In this document: positions 32,304 to 41,709 of the stretch, piece by piece
How the letters are laid out: every line of letters begins with the position of its first letter
Position numbering within the stretch: position 1 is the first letter of the stretch
Source of the DNA: an uncultured Acidobacteriota bacterium
GTDB taxonomy: Bacteria; Acidobacteriota; Vicinamibacteria; Marinacidobacterales; SMYC01
Reading direction: 5' to 3'
Assembly: GCA_947259165.1 (NCBI GenBank)
Contig: CAMYKY010000032.1
Span: 1-45,497, forward strand
Length of the DNA stretch: 45,497 bases
Program-made: the position numbers and the translations under genes
Notes under the pieces: generated by a model
Database searches by the model: none
What the model was told of the DNA's origin: nothing
The model's input: only the letters and a program-made list of their open reading frames with translations

Positions 32304-32846
32304 TTATTCATCAAGGCCCAGTAACCCGCGGATGTTTTCTTCTAGTTCGGCTGGGGCGGTGGCGGGGTCGTAGCCAATGTGCCGTTTGACGATGACGCCC
32401 TGGCGGTCGACCAAATAGGTCGTTGGCATGGCAAAAATCATGAACTCGTTGTCGACGTCCACGGTGCTGATGACGTTCGTGTAGCTCACGCCCAGATCAG
32501 CGAGGTATTCGCCTACTTTCTCGGCCGAGGGCATGCGGTCGTCCACGTGTACGCCAACGACCTCGAGGCCTTCTTCCCCATACTTGTCCTGGAGCTCTTG
32601 GAAAAACGGAGCCGATTTGCGGCACGGGCCGCACCAAACCGCCCAAAAGTCGAGCACGACCACTTTGCCGTCCATCTCAGCGAGCTTGACCACTTCTCCG
32701 GTTATGGAGTTGAGCTCGAGGGCGGGCGCTTTTTTTCCGAGCAGGTCTTCCCGGGCACCGGCATCCATCGTCATGACGCGGGCGAGACCGAACATCAACA
32801 GCACCGCGATGGCAATCCAGAACCCTTTTTGATTCGTGGAATTCAT
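32304..32846 (-). CDS. TlpA-like membrane-anchored thioredoxin
   Basis: A 180-residue thiol-disulfide protein. A membrane anchor (about 9-25, FWIAIAVLLMFGLARVM) places the thioredoxin fold outside the inner membrane. The fold shows KKAPALELNSITGEVVKL, VVVLDFWAVWCGPCRKSAPF with the redox pair CGPC (about 72-75), and the cis-Pro in FAMPTTYLVD. The family reduces apo-cytochrome c or other exported proteins, or feeds electrons to such pathways. Its start overlaps the end of trxB by four bases (ATGA, 32843-32846), so the two are translated together even though TrxB is cytoplasmic. Confidence 0.9.
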   Translation of the reverse strand: MNSTNQKGFWIAIAVLLMFGLARVMTMDAGAREDLLGKKAPALELNSITGEVVKLAEMDGKVVVLDFWAVWCGPCRKSAPFFQELQDKYGEEGLEVVGVHVDDRMPSAEKVGEYLADLGVSYTNVISTVDVDNEFMIFAMPTTYLVDRQGVIVKRHIGYDPATAPAELEENIRGLLGLDE

Positions 32847-33844
32847 GCCGATGCCTCCGATACCGCTTCTGTGGTCTGCGTGTCGGATTCCTGCTCAGCG
32901 AGCCAGCGCTCGCTGTCGATTGCCGCCGCGCAGCCGGTCCCGGCAGCAGTCACCGCCTGACGATAGACTTTGTCCATCACATCGCCACACGCGAAGACAC
33001 CTTCGACCGAAGTCCTCGTTCCTCCGGACGCGACAATGTAGCCCTGCTCGTCCGTGTCGAGGGTCCCTTGAAACAGGTCTGTGTTCGGTCGGTGGCCAAT
33101 AGCGACAAAAAGTGCTCCGACTGCCAGCTCCGACTCCTCACCCGTTTTTCGGTTTTTGATCCGAAGTCCCGTGACCTCGTCCTCTCCCAAAACTTCGGCG
33201 ACTTCACTGTCCCACAAGAACTCGACTTTCTCGTTCTTGAACGCGCGCTCTTGCATGATCTTGGAAGCGCGAAGCTCGTCGCGCCGGTGGATAACGGTCA
33301 CTTTCGTCGCGAAGCGCGTCAGGAAGAGCGCTTCCTCCATCGCGGTGTCCCCTCCACCGACGACGGCGATCTCTTTGCCGCGGTACAAGGCGCCATCACA
33401 GGTCGCGCACGCGGACACGCCGCGATTTTGCAACTTCGTTTCGGACTCGAGGCCGATCCATTTCGCGGCTGCACCCGTTGCAACGATGACGGCGTCCGCG
33501 GTGTAGCTTTCCTTCGCGGTTTCCACACGGAAGGGACGCTGGGACAGGTCGACCGACGTCGCGTCCGCATAGAGGATCTCAGCGCCGAAACGCTCCGCTT
33601 GTTTGCGGAAGAGCTCCATCATGTCCGGGCCGGTCACTCCCTCGGGAAAGCCGGGGTAGTTCTCGACGTCAGTGGTCAGCATCAGCTGGCCTCCGGGGAT
33701 CCCGATCTTCGGGTCGGCGCCCGAGCCAGCGATCACCAGCGGCGACAACTCGGCGCGCCCGGCGTAAATGGCCGCCGTGTAGCCGGCAGGACCACTTCCT
33801 ATGATGATGACGCGTCGGGTCTGCGTCTCGGAGTTCTCAGTCAT
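32843..33844 (-). CDS. trxB: Thioredoxin reductase
   Basis: A 333-residue flavoprotein that passes electrons from NADPH to thioredoxin. The FAD-binding site is IIGSGPAGYTAAIYAGRA near the N-terminus, the redox pair is in SACATCDGALYRG (CATC), and the NADPH site is VVGGGDTAMEEALF. The C-terminal FAD region is GVFACGDVMDKVYRQAVTAA. The last residues (about 318-333) are an acidic tail beyond the usual length. It is the first gene of a two-gene leftward operon with the TlpA-like gene. It diverges from rsmA with about 180 bases between them. Confidence 0.96.
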   Translation of the reverse strand: MTENSETQTRRVIIIGSGPAGYTAAIYAGRAELSPLVIAGSGADPKIGIPGGQLMLTTDVENYPGFPEGVTGPDMMELFRKQAERFGAEILYADATSVDLSQRPFRVETAKESYTADAVIVATGAAAKWIGLESETKLQNRGVSACATCDGALYRGKEIAVVGGGDTAMEEALFLTRFATKVTVIHRRDELRASKIMQERAFKNEKVEFLWDSEVAEVLGEDEVTGLRIKNRKTGEESELAVGALFVAIGHRPNTDLFQGTLDTDEQGYIVASGGTRTSVEGVFACGDVMDKVYRQAVTAAGTGCAAAIDSERWLAEQESDTQTTEAVSEASA

Positions 33845-34025
33845 GGTGTTTCCTCGATTTCAATATTGTCCAAATCACGCGGCGGAGGTCCTCGGACCCC
33901 ACTCCACATTAACAAACCGCGCTCCTGTAAGCCTATGACCAACTTCATCACTTCAGAGCGAGCGCCTGGCTGGGAATTGTAACGCAACCCGGCGCGCGCC
34001 GAGACACCGTGCTATTCTCCCGGAC

Positions 34026-34838
34026 GTGGCCACCGTGTTTCGCCCCACACGCTCCAAAGGCCAGTGTTTTCTCAAGGATCCACGGTTCATCCAGCGCATC
34101 GTCGACACCCTTTGCCCCCTCGGGGGTGAAACCCTTCTCGAGATCGGAGCAGGCGAGGGCCAGTTGAGCCTCCCCGTTGTCGACGCAGGGGCGCGGGTGG
34201 TTGCGGTCGAGACGGATCCGAGGCTCGCCGACAAACTCCGAGCTCTCGACACTCCCGGGTTGGAGCTCGTCGAAGCTGACGCTCTCAAAGTCGACTTCGA
34301 CCAGCTTCTCGATGAGCGAGGGCTCGAACGCATTCGCGCCTACGGCAATCTCCCCTACTCGGTTGCCGCGCCCATCCTGCTGCGTCTGCTCTCGAGTGCC
34401 CCACGCTTCAGCACGCTGACGCTGATGTTCCAGAAAGAAGTTGCCGAGCGACTCGTTGCTCAGCCCTCAACGAAGGACTACAGCTTTCTCACCGTGATCA
34501 CGCAGCAGGCGGCTCACGCCCGCATGCTCTTCCGCATCCCACCCGATGCGTTTCGACCCAGGCCTCGAGTTGTCTCGGCCTTGGTCCAGCTCGAGCTCCG
34601 GCACGCGGAGGCTCCGGATGTCGGCGACATCGCGGTGTTTAGGTCCCTGGTCCGCGGGCTCATGACGCATCGGCGTAAGACGATCGCCAACAACATTAAA
34701 AGGCTCACCGCCACCCCTTCGTCCGAAACGGTCGGCGTCGCTGTCGATGCGGTCGGAATCGACCCATCACGCCGAGCAGAAACGCTTTGCGTCGAGGAGT
34801 TTGCAGCGATTAGCCGAATTTGCGCAGCCGGGTGTTGA
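34026..34838 (+). CDS. rsmA: 16S rRNA dimethyladenosine transferase RsmA/KsgA
   Basis: A 270-residue methyltransferase that dimethylates two adjacent adenosines near the 3' end of 16S rRNA during 30S maturation. QCFLKDPRFIQRIVD matches the family's QNFL-type start, motif I is LLEIGAGEGQLS, the acidic residue is in VAVETDPRLA, and the catalytic motif is GNLPYSVA (NLPY). PDAFRPRPRVVSALVQL is also diagnostic. The start is a GTG at 34026. It is followed by the RNase J gene after a 57-base gap, making it the probable first gene of the long rightward cluster. Confidence 0.95.
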   Translation: MATVFRPTRSKGQCFLKDPRFIQRIVDTLCPLGGETLLEIGAGEGQLSLPVVDAGARVVAVETDPRLADKLRALDTPGLELVEADALKVDFDQLLDERGLERIRAYGNLPYSVAAPILLRLLSSAPRFSTLTLMFQKEVAERLVAQPSTKDYSFLTVITQQAAHARMLFRIPPDAFRPRPRVVSALVQLELRHAEAPDVGDIAVFRSLVRGLMTHRRKTIANNIKRLTATPSSETVGVAVDAVGIDPSRRAETLCVEEFAAISRICAAGC

Positions 34839-34895
34839 TTTTCTGGTAAGATTGAAGCGATCTCTGAGCTTCAGGAAGCTAAACCCCTATCACTA

Positions 34896-36587
34896 ATGGT
34901 GAAAACTGTCGAGCGTAGGTCTACAGGTAGCTCTTTGGATATCGCCCCGCTCGGAGGGCTGGGCGAGTTCGGGATGAACATGATGACCTACCGGCTCGAC
35001 GAGTCTATGGTCGTCGTCGATACTGGCATCATGTTCCCGGCAACCGAGCACGCCGGCGTTGATCTCATCCTCCCCGACACGAGCTATATCGAGGAGCACC
35101 TCAAAGGCCTCCAAGGGATCGTCCTCACGCACGCCCACGAGGACCATATAGGCGCCCTACCCCATTTCGTTGAACGCTTTGGCGTTCCGGTCTACGGGAC
35201 AAAGCTCACGTTGGCCATGGTCCGGAAACGATTGATCCAGCATAGTCTGCAGGACAAGGTCGAGCTCGTCGAGATCACCCCAGGCGCGCATTTTTCGATC
35301 GGAGCGTTTGACACCGAGCTGATCCACATGACGCATTCGCTCGCCGATGCGGTCGCCGTCGTTTTCGACACCCCGGTCGGCAAGGTCCTTCACACCGGCG
35401 ATTTCAAAGTCGATGAGTCCCCACCCGTCGGACCGCCGATCGACTTGAAGCGGCTGGCGGCACTCGGAGACGAAGGCGTCATGTGCATGCTCTCCGACAG
35501 CACGAACGCGGAGGTTTCCGGCCGGACAGGGGCGGAAGCGTCGGTCGGTGAAGCGTTCGAGACGATTATTCGCGACGCTCCGGGCCGGGTGTTGCTGTCG
35601 TGTTTCACCTCGAGCACCCATCGAATTCAAGTCGCCATCGATGTCGCCGTCAAGTTCGGGCGGAAGGTCGCGCTCGTTGGCCGGAGTATGGTCGAAAACG
35701 TCCACACCGCCATCGATGTCGGTTATCTTCGCGTACCCGCCGGGGTGCTTTGGGCGACCGAAGATCTCGGCAACATCCCAAAGTCCAAGCAGCTCGTCAT
35801 CACCGCAGGAAGTCAAGGCGAACAGCTCTCTGCGCTTTCGCAAATCGCGAACGAGACGCACCGCTTCATCAAGCTCGACCCCGGCGACCGCGTCATCCTC
35901 TCCTCGCGCATCATCCCCGGCAACGAACGCTCGGTGAACCGGGTCGTGAACAAACTCTTCCGCATCGGTGCCGACGTGATCCAACCCGGAGGCGCCAAAG
36001 TTCATGTGTCCGGTCACGGAAGCGCGGAGGACCTCGACATGGTCCTGCGACTCGTCAAGCCTCAGTCGTTCATCCCCATCCACGGCGAGTGGCGACAGCT
36101 CTTCCACCACGCCAACCTGGCGCGCGAAGCCGGCGTCGACCCCGACGACGTTTTTCTCGCCGAAGACGGCGACGTTGTTCGCATCGACGACGCTGGCGCT
36201 CAGATGGTAGGCCACTTCGATACAGAACCGGTCATGGTGGACGGAAGCGGACTCGGGCTCGTCGAAGACTGTATCGTGCGAGATCGACGACGGCTCGCAG
36301 CCACCGGTGTGATCGTGCCCATGGTCTCGCTCACTCCAGGCCGCCGTCCTGAAGTCTCCGACATTCTGACTCGCGGGTTCATCGAGAACGAGAACGCCGA
36401 GGCATTGCTCTCCGAGGCACACGACGCGATGCTCGCCGCTATCTCCAAGCTTGCGGACGACGAGGCGGACAACGAGAATGCAATCGAGGATGTCGTCGAG
36501 GCAACGCTCAAGAGATTTTTTCGCAAGCGGGGCGTACGACGCCCGGTCATCCTTCCCGTAGTCGTGCAGGGCGAGGAAGAACCGTGA
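34896..36587 (+). CDS. rnj: Ribonuclease J
   Basis: A 563-residue metallo-beta-lactamase/beta-CASP ribonuclease with 5'-to-3' exo- and endonuclease action on RNA. The metal-binding HAHEDHIGALPH motif, TGDFK and SDSTNAEVSGRTG are present, then beta-CASP motifs FTSSTHRIQVAID, SRIIPGNERSVNR, HVSGHGSAEDL and PIHGEWRQL. The C-terminal domain (about 450-555) ends with VEATLKRFFRKRGVRRPVI, as in other RNase J proteins. Presence of RNase J suggests this lineage does not rely on RNase E alone for mRNA turnover. Its stop overlaps the uppP GTG by four bases. Confidence 0.96.
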   Translation: MVKTVERRSTGSSLDIAPLGGLGEFGMNMMTYRLDESMVVVDTGIMFPATEHAGVDLILPDTSYIEEHLKGLQGIVLTHAHEDHIGALPHFVERFGVPVYGTKLTLAMVRKRLIQHSLQDKVELVEITPGAHFSIGAFDTELIHMTHSLADAVAVVFDTPVGKVLHTGDFKVDESPPVGPPIDLKRLAALGDEGVMCMLSDSTNAEVSGRTGAEASVGEAFETIIRDAPGRVLLSCFTSSTHRIQVAIDVAVKFGRKVALVGRSMVENVHTAIDVGYLRVPAGVLWATEDLGNIPKSKQLVITAGSQGEQLSALSQIANETHRFIKLDPGDRVILSSRIIPGNERSVNRVVNKLFRIGADVIQPGGAKVHVSGHGSAEDLDMVLRLVKPQSFIPIHGEWRQLFHHANLAREAGVDPDDVFLAEDGDVVRIDDAGAQMVGHFDTEPVMVDGSGLGLVEDCIVRDRRRLAATGVIVPMVSLTPGRRPEVSDILTRGFIENENAEALLSEAHDAMLAAISKLADDEADNENAIEDVVEATLKRFFRKRGVRRPVILPVVVQGEEEP

Positions 36588-37384
36588 GCGCAACGACGGC
36601 GATATGGCTCGGAGTCGTCCAAGGACTCACGGAGTTTCTGCCCGTTTCCAGCTCCGGACATCTCGTGATCGCGCAGCATTTCATGCGTGACTTCGAACAG
36701 CCCGGCCTCCTCTTCGACGTCGTGCTGCATCTCGGGACTCTCGGCGCGGTGATGGTCTATCTACGACGCGAGGTGGCGCTCTTGCTCTCCGGACTCAAAC
36801 CGGGCTCCCTGGGCACCCCGGGGCGTCGCCTCATCACGCTTTTGGTCCTCGGGACGATCCCCACCGTGATCGCGGCACTTCTGTTCAAAGACGCCATCGA
36901 GGCGAGTTTCGAGAAACTCTCGGTCGTCGGGATCTCGCTTGCGCTCACAGGCGTTTGGCTTCTGGCGACATCTCGGGTGACCAGCGGGACACGAACCCTC
37001 GAACACCTCGATGCGAAGGACGCTTTGTTCGTCGGCCTTTGTCAGAGCGTCGCTCTCGTACCTGGCATCTCGCGCTCAGGCTCGACTATCGGAGCCGGTC
37101 TTACCCGTGGCCTCGCTCACGGCACGGCGGCACGGTTTTCGTTTCTATTGTCGATTCCGGCCATTCTCGGAGCGACGGTGTTCAACCTCAGGGACGCAGC
37201 GCTCGTGGGTGGCGATGCTTGGGTTGGCTACGCCGTTGGATTCCTGACGGCCTTCGCCATAGGCTATGGAGCTATCGGCATTGTGATCAAGTTTCTAGAA
37301 AGCCAGCAGTTCCATTTGTTCGGCTTCTATTGCCTCTTAGCGGGAGGAGTGGTCCTTGTCTACGTCGCGCTCGGCAACTCGTAG
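36584..37384 (+). CDS. uppP: Undecaprenyl-diphosphatase UppP (BacA)
   Basis: A 266-residue polytopic membrane enzyme that dephosphorylates undecaprenyl diphosphate to recycle the lipid carrier for peptidoglycan and other polymers; it can give bacitracin resistance. The first conserved region is VVQGLTEFLPVSSSGHLVIA with the catalytic Glu and His, and the second is VPGISRSGSTIGAGL with the catalytic Arg and Ser. About eight hydrophobic segments are visible. The start is GTG at 36584, in GTGA overlapping the rnj stop. The ftsK start lies inside its 3' end, so expression is coupled. Confidence 0.96.
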   Translation: MSATTAIWLGVVQGLTEFLPVSSSGHLVIAQHFMRDFEQPGLLFDVVLHLGTLGAVMVYLRREVALLLSGLKPGSLGTPGRRLITLLVLGTIPTVIAALLFKDAIEASFEKLSVVGISLALTGVWLLATSRVTSGTRTLEHLDAKDALFVGLCQSVALVPGISRSGSTIGAGLTRGLAHGTAARFSFLLSIPAILGATVFNLRDAALVGGDAWVGYAVGFLTAFAIGYGAIGIVIKFLESQQFHLFGFYCLLAGGVVLVYVALGNS

Positions 37385-39632
37385 AAGCGAAGTCGAGAGC
37401 TGGGTCCCTACGGAGCGGCTCTCCGAAATCATTGGCGTTTTGTTGATGGCGTCAGCCCTCATGTTGGCGGTGAGCCTGCTCTCACACGTTCCAACCGATC
37501 CGGCCTGGTATTTCAAAGAGACCATGCCGCGGCCCACGGAGAATTTGATTGGGCCGGCGGGGGCTTTTCTCTCAGAAGCGTTCCTCCAGGTCTTCGGATT
37601 GGCATCGTACCTCCTTGCGAGCTTCGTCTTCCTCGCAGGGTGGAACCGCTTCTGGTGTCGCCCCATCGATTCGCGCACCAGTAAAGTGGTTGGACTGGCA
37701 ACGCTCGTGTTGAGTTTTTCGGCTCTTTTGGCACTCGCCCTCGGAGAGATTCCGTTGAGCGGTCAGCTCGCTCCAGCGGGCGGAGCGCTGGGGCAACTCC
37801 TCGCTTCCTATCTCGTCTCGGTCCTCAACCCCATCGGCGCCTTCATTCTCTTGGTCACTATCTGGTTCACGGCCCTCACTGTGGCCACGCACTGGTCGCT
37901 CAGCAACAGCGTCAAGTCACTCCGATCGTGGCAGCGGCGAAAGTCGAGCGAGCTGTTGACGGCCTTTCATCACTACCGTGAGCGCAAACGCAAAGAAAAA
38001 CTTCGCGTGCGCGTGGTGAAAAAGCACGCGAAGCAGGCGCAGGTCAACAAAGACGAGGACGAGGCAAAAGTCGTCGAAGAAGCGTCCAAAGCCAAGGTCG
38101 TCGCCAAAAAAGCTCCGATCGCGGTTTCAGTCACGCCACAAAAACAAGAAATTCTCCCCTTCAACCCGAAAAAGGGGCGTTGGAACACACCGCCGTTCGG
38201 AATCCTCGAATCCCGGCGCGATGAAGTTAAAGCCGACGAAAAATTGTTGATGGAACGGGCGAAGCTCCTCCAGCAACGCTGCCGCGAGTTCTCGGTTCAA
38301 GGGTCGGTACAGCAAATCCACCCTGGCCCGGTGGTCACCACCTTCGAGTTCAAGCCCGACGCAGGGATCAAATACTCCAAGATCACGGCGCTCGCCGACG
38401 ACTTATGCCTGGCGCTTCAAGCAGAGTCCGTCCGTATCGACCGGATCTCGGGCAAGTCGACCGTGGGCATCGAAATCCCCAACCTCGAGCGTGAGACCAT
38501 TGGCCTGCGCGAGATTCTGGAATCCGACGAGTTTCAGTCGAGTGCATCCCGACTGACCATGGTGTTGGGCAAGACGATCGACGGCGCCTCCTATGTGAGC
38601 GACCTCGCGCGCATGCCTCACGTGCTCATCGCGGGCGCGACGGGAAGCGGCAAGTCGGTTCTTCTGAATAGTCTGATCTGCTCGATTCTCTACAAATCCA
38701 CGCCAGACGAAGTGAAGCTGATCATGATCGATCCCAAGCGGATCGAGCTCGGCGTCTACCAGGACATCCCTCACCTTCTGACCCCTGTTGTCACCGATCC
38801 CAAGAAAGCGAGCGACGTTCTCAAGTGGATCGTGTGGGAGATGGAGAACCGGATCAAGATGCTCGCCTCCGAGGGAGTGCGCAACATCGACCAGTACAAC
38901 AACATCATCCGCGGTGCCGTCGAAGCCGGAGAGGCCAAGGAAGACGAAAACGGCGAGCCGCTGCGCCCCCTTCCCTACGTGATGGTGATCATCGACGAGT
39001 TCGCGGACTTGATGATGGTATCCTCGTCCGACGTCGAAGACTCGGTCACCCGTCTCGCGCAGATGGCTCGCGCCGTCGGGATCCATCTCGTGCTTGCCAC
39101 GCAGCGGCCCTCGGTCGACGTGATTACAGGAATCATCAAAGCGAACTTCCCGACGCGCATCGCGTTTCGGGTAGCATCGCGCGTGGACTCGCGCACGATC
39201 CTCGATGCGAACGGTGCCCAACAGCTCCTCGGCCGGGGCGATATGCTCTTGCTCCCGCCCGGCTCGGCGAGGCTCATCCGCCTCCATGGCCCCTTCGTCT
39301 CCGAATCGGAAGTGGGCCGCCTGGTGGCGTTTTGGAGGCGAGAGGGCAAACCGGAGTACAATCAGGCGATTCTCCAAGCACAAGAAACAAACGAGATCCA
39401 GGCTTTCGAAAAAGACGAGCTCTATGAAAGGGCGGCACGAATGGTCGTCGAAACGCGGGCAGCATCCACGTCGCACTTGCAGAGACGGATGCGTCTCGGC
39501 TACAGCCGCGCTGCCAGAATCATGGATATGCTCGAGGCCGACGGAATCGTCGGCCCCGCGGAAGGCTCGAACCGGCGCGAGGTGCTCGTGCCAAAGGACT
39601 ATTTCGATGAGGTGGATCAGCAACTTCGGTAG
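37356..39632 (+). CDS. ftsK: DNA translocase FtsK
   Basis: A 758-residue septal DNA pump. The N-terminal 200 residues hold four or so membrane helices (LSEIIGVLLMASALMLAVSL, LGQLLASYLVSVLNPIGAF). A basic linker (about 205-275, rich in K, R and E) leads to the motor: VLIAGATGSGKSVLLNSLIC (Walker A), YVMVIIDEFADLMM (Walker B) and RIAFRVASRVDSRTILD. The C-terminal gamma winged helix is SHLQRRMRLGYSRAARIMDM then LEADGIVGPAEG. It moves chromosome ends and activates XerCD at dif. The start is TTG at 37356, set by GGGAGGAG 7-8 bases upstream, inside the end of uppP. It is short for FtsK because the linker is brief. Confidence 0.97.
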   Translation: MSTSRSATRRSEVESWVPTERLSEIIGVLLMASALMLAVSLLSHVPTDPAWYFKETMPRPTENLIGPAGAFLSEAFLQVFGLASYLLASFVFLAGWNRFWCRPIDSRTSKVVGLATLVLSFSALLALALGEIPLSGQLAPAGGALGQLLASYLVSVLNPIGAFILLVTIWFTALTVATHWSLSNSVKSLRSWQRRKSSELLTAFHHYRERKRKEKLRVRVVKKHAKQAQVNKDEDEAKVVEEASKAKVVAKKAPIAVSVTPQKQEILPFNPKKGRWNTPPFGILESRRDEVKADEKLLMERAKLLQQRCREFSVQGSVQQIHPGPVVTTFEFKPDAGIKYSKITALADDLCLALQAESVRIDRISGKSTVGIEIPNLERETIGLREILESDEFQSSASRLTMVLGKTIDGASYVSDLARMPHVLIAGATGSGKSVLLNSLICSILYKSTPDEVKLIMIDPKRIELGVYQDIPHLLTPVVTDPKKASDVLKWIVWEMENRIKMLASEGVRNIDQYNNIIRGAVEAGEAKEDENGEPLRPLPYVMVIIDEFADLMMVSSSDVEDSVTRLAQMARAVGIHLVLATQRPSVDVITGIIKANFPTRIAFRVASRVDSRTILDANGAQQLLGRGDMLLLPPGSARLIRLHGPFVSESEVGRLVAFWRREGKPEYNQAILQAQETNEIQAFEKDELYERAARMVVETRAASTSHLQRRMRLGYSRAARIMDMLEADGIVGPAEGSNRREVLVPKDYFDEVDQQLR

Positions 39633-41406
39633 GGCGAGCTCGCTCGCCGTCGTGTTGCTCTGGGCTCTGTCTGTCGGAGCGACCGGGGCGATCGCGGCCC
39701 AACGCTCCGCCGCGGCCCTGTATAAGGATGCGCAGACGGCCGAAAAGAGGCTCCACCAGTCCGCGACCCGCCTGAAGAAAAAGTCCGAGTGGAACAAGGT
39801 CTCAAAGCTGTACCGAAAGGTGGTCCTCTCCCATCCGCAAAGTGGCTACTGCGATGACGCGCTCTACTACGAAGCCGAGATCCAGGTCGGAATCTATCGC
39901 CGCTTCGCCGACCAATCTGCCTTGCAGCGAGCCCTCGACACGTATCTCCTGCTCGCCAACGGCTACCCTTCGAGCAAATGGACAAAACGGGCCCGCCTCT
40001 CGCGGGGCAAGCTCATGCTCGAGCGCTCCGACAGAAAGAACGCGAGCATCGAGCTTCGCAAAGTGGCGAAGCAATGGGCTAACTCGAGCGAGGCGGCCGA
40101 GGCAAGGCGCCTCATAGAGAACATGTCGGTGCCTCGACGCTCGGCGAGTGAGAGCTTGCCTCCGGGCGTCGTGGGCGTTCGCAACATCCGCCATTGGTCC
40201 GATTCCAAACGCGAATACACGCGTGTCGTCATCGACCTCGACAAAGACGTCAAATACCGTCAGGGGCAGCTCGAAAAACCCGACCGCATCTATTTCGATC
40301 TGATTGGCACCCGCGTGACCAAAGCCCTCGCGTCCAAACCGTTTCCGGTTGAAGGCGATTTCCTGAAGCAGATTCGCGTCGGACAGAACAAGCCCGATAC
40401 CGTGCGGGTGGTGCTCGACTTCAAGAGCATCAGCGACTACAACGTGTTTTGGCTCCCGGATCCGTATCGACTCGTCGTGGACATCTCGGGGGAGAAACCT
40501 CGGCCGTCTCGCGCTCCTGAAGCGCTCGTCGCCGCCGAACCAACGCCGCGTGTTATCTCCCCCGCCCGGACCGACACGACGTCACCGGGCTCGCCCGAGC
40601 CGGCGACAGCCGCATCTTCCGAGCGCGCTGAGGTCGATCTGCCGCCGCCACCCCGCGCTGACGGGGAGCACTCGCTCGCGCAGCAACTCGGTTTGGAGGC
40701 CCGCCGTGTGATCATTGACCCCGGACACGGAGGACACGATCCGGGAACGATGAGCAAGAAAGGACTTCGCGAAAAAGACCTCGTGCTGGACATATCGACT
40801 CGGGTTGCGGCGCTGCTCGAGGACGAGGGATTCGAAGTCTTGATGACCCGCACCCAGGACGTGTTCATCCCTCTCGAAGAGCGGACTGCGATCGCGAATT
40901 CCAAAGGCGCGGATCTGTTCGTCTCGATTCACGTGAACGCGAGCCGGAGCTCGAAGCCGCGCGGAATCGAGACCTACTATCTCAATCTCGCCACGACTCC
41001 CGACGCAGCCGAGGTCGCGGCTCGCGAAAATGCGTCCACGACGAGACGGTTGTCCGAGCTCAACGATCTTTTGCAGAAAGTCATGAACAATAGCAAGATC
41101 GACGAATCGAAAGAGCTCGCCCGACACGTTCAAGGCACTATGGCCACCAACCTCTTCGAATCGACAAAAGACTCGCGAAATCGCGGTATCAAAGCGGCGC
41201 CGTTTTACGTGCTCCTCGGCGCGCGCGTCCCTTCCGTGCTGGTAGAGGTGGCCTATCTGTCGAACCGCAAGGACGAGGAGCTACTCAAGTCCGCCGCTTA
41301 CCGGAAAAAGATCGCAGAATCTATCGCCAAGGGCGTCAGAAGCTACCACGGCACCCTCGTTCGGAAAACGAGCCTCGATACCGGAACCCGCGTCGCTGGC
41401 CAATAG
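39607..41406 (+). CDS. amiC: AMIN-domain N-acetylmuramoyl-L-alanine amidase with TPR-like N-terminus
   Basis: A 599-residue exported amidase cutting the amide bond between MurNAc and the stem peptide. The signal peptide is at about 1-33. Residues 40-170 are helical repeats like TPR/YbgF (ALYKDAQTAEKRLHQSATRL, YCDDALYYEAEIQVGIYRRF). An AMIN domain follows (about 195-295, EYTRVVIDLDKDVKYRQG, KQIRVGQNKPDTVRVVLDF), then a Pro/Thr linker and the Amidase_3 domain. Zinc ligands lie in DPGHGGHDPGT, REKDLVLDI and FVSIHVNAS, and the catalytic Glu in SVLVEVAYLSNR. It overlaps ftsK by 26 bases, in line with a septal role. The frame opens far upstream inside ftsK; the ATG at 39607 is the one that gives a signal peptide. 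Confidence 0.93.
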   Translation: MRWISNFGRASSLAVVLLWALSVGATGAIAAQRSAAALYKDAQTAEKRLHQSATRLKKKSEWNKVSKLYRKVVLSHPQSGYCDDALYYEAEIQVGIYRRFADQSALQRALDTYLLLANGYPSSKWTKRARLSRGKLMLERSDRKNASIELRKVAKQWANSSEAAEARRLIENMSVPRRSASESLPPGVVGVRNIRHWSDSKREYTRVVIDLDKDVKYRQGQLEKPDRIYFDLIGTRVTKALASKPFPVEGDFLKQIRVGQNKPDTVRVVLDFKSISDYNVFWLPDPYRLVVDISGEKPRPSRAPEALVAAEPTPRVISPARTDTTSPGSPEPATAASSERAEVDLPPPPRADGEHSLAQQLGLEARRVIIDPGHGGHDPGTMSKKGLREKDLVLDISTRVAALLEDEGFEVLMTRTQDVFIPLEERTAIANSKGADLFVSIHVNASRSSKPRGIETYYLNLATTPDAAEVAARENASTTRRLSELNDLLQKVMNNSKIDESKELARHVQGTMATNLFESTKDSRNRGIKAAPFYVLLGARVPSVLVEVAYLSNRKDEELLKSAAYRKKIAESIAKGVRSYHGTLVRKTSLDTGTRVAGQ

Positions 41407-41424
41407 TTGCTAGAATGGACGCGG

Positions 41425-41691
41425 ATGCGCCACCTAATGACCTTCCTCTGGGCTCAAACAGACCAACCGGCGATTCGCTATTTCACGCTGAAGAACCCCG
41501 ACCCCGAGCCCTCTTTCGTTTGGTTCATCCTGAACGCCTTCTTCTTCGTTGCCGTCGTGCTCGCCGTAGCCTTTGGAGTCGGCATTGCCTTCGGCGGATT
41601 CCGTTTCTGGCTACTGCACAAATTCCCCAACAACTGGTTTAACGGCGACGACAAGGACGACCCCGCCAAAACGTTCCGCCTCACCGACTAG
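41425..41691 (+). CDS. Small single-span membrane protein
   Basis: An 88-residue protein, with ATG chosen at 41425; an in-frame TTG at 41407 immediately after the amidase stop is an alternative. One long hydrophobic stretch (about 33-60, FVWFILNAFFFVAVVLAVAF then GVGIAFGGF) is followed by FRFWLLHKFPNNWFNGDD and a charged end. I do not recognise a family. It directly follows the amidase gene and is probably the last member of the rnj-uppP-ftsK-amiC run, which suggests a place at the envelope or the septum. Confidence 0.6.
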   Translation: MRHLMTFLWAQTDQPAIRYFTLKNPDPEPSFVWFILNAFFFVAVVLAVAFGVGIAFGGFRFWLLHKFPNNWFNGDDKDDPAKTFRLTD

Positions 41692-41709
41692 TTCCGCCAA
41701 CTGCTTAAC

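Noticed and set aside
35157..36593. 478-codon open frame opposite the RNase J gene
   Set aside because: The RNase J motifs are unmistakable on the other strand; this frame has no recognisable protein pattern.
38403..39797. 464-codon open frame opposite ftsK
   Set aside because: Antisense to the conserved FtsK motor; His/Asp-rich shadow without motifs.
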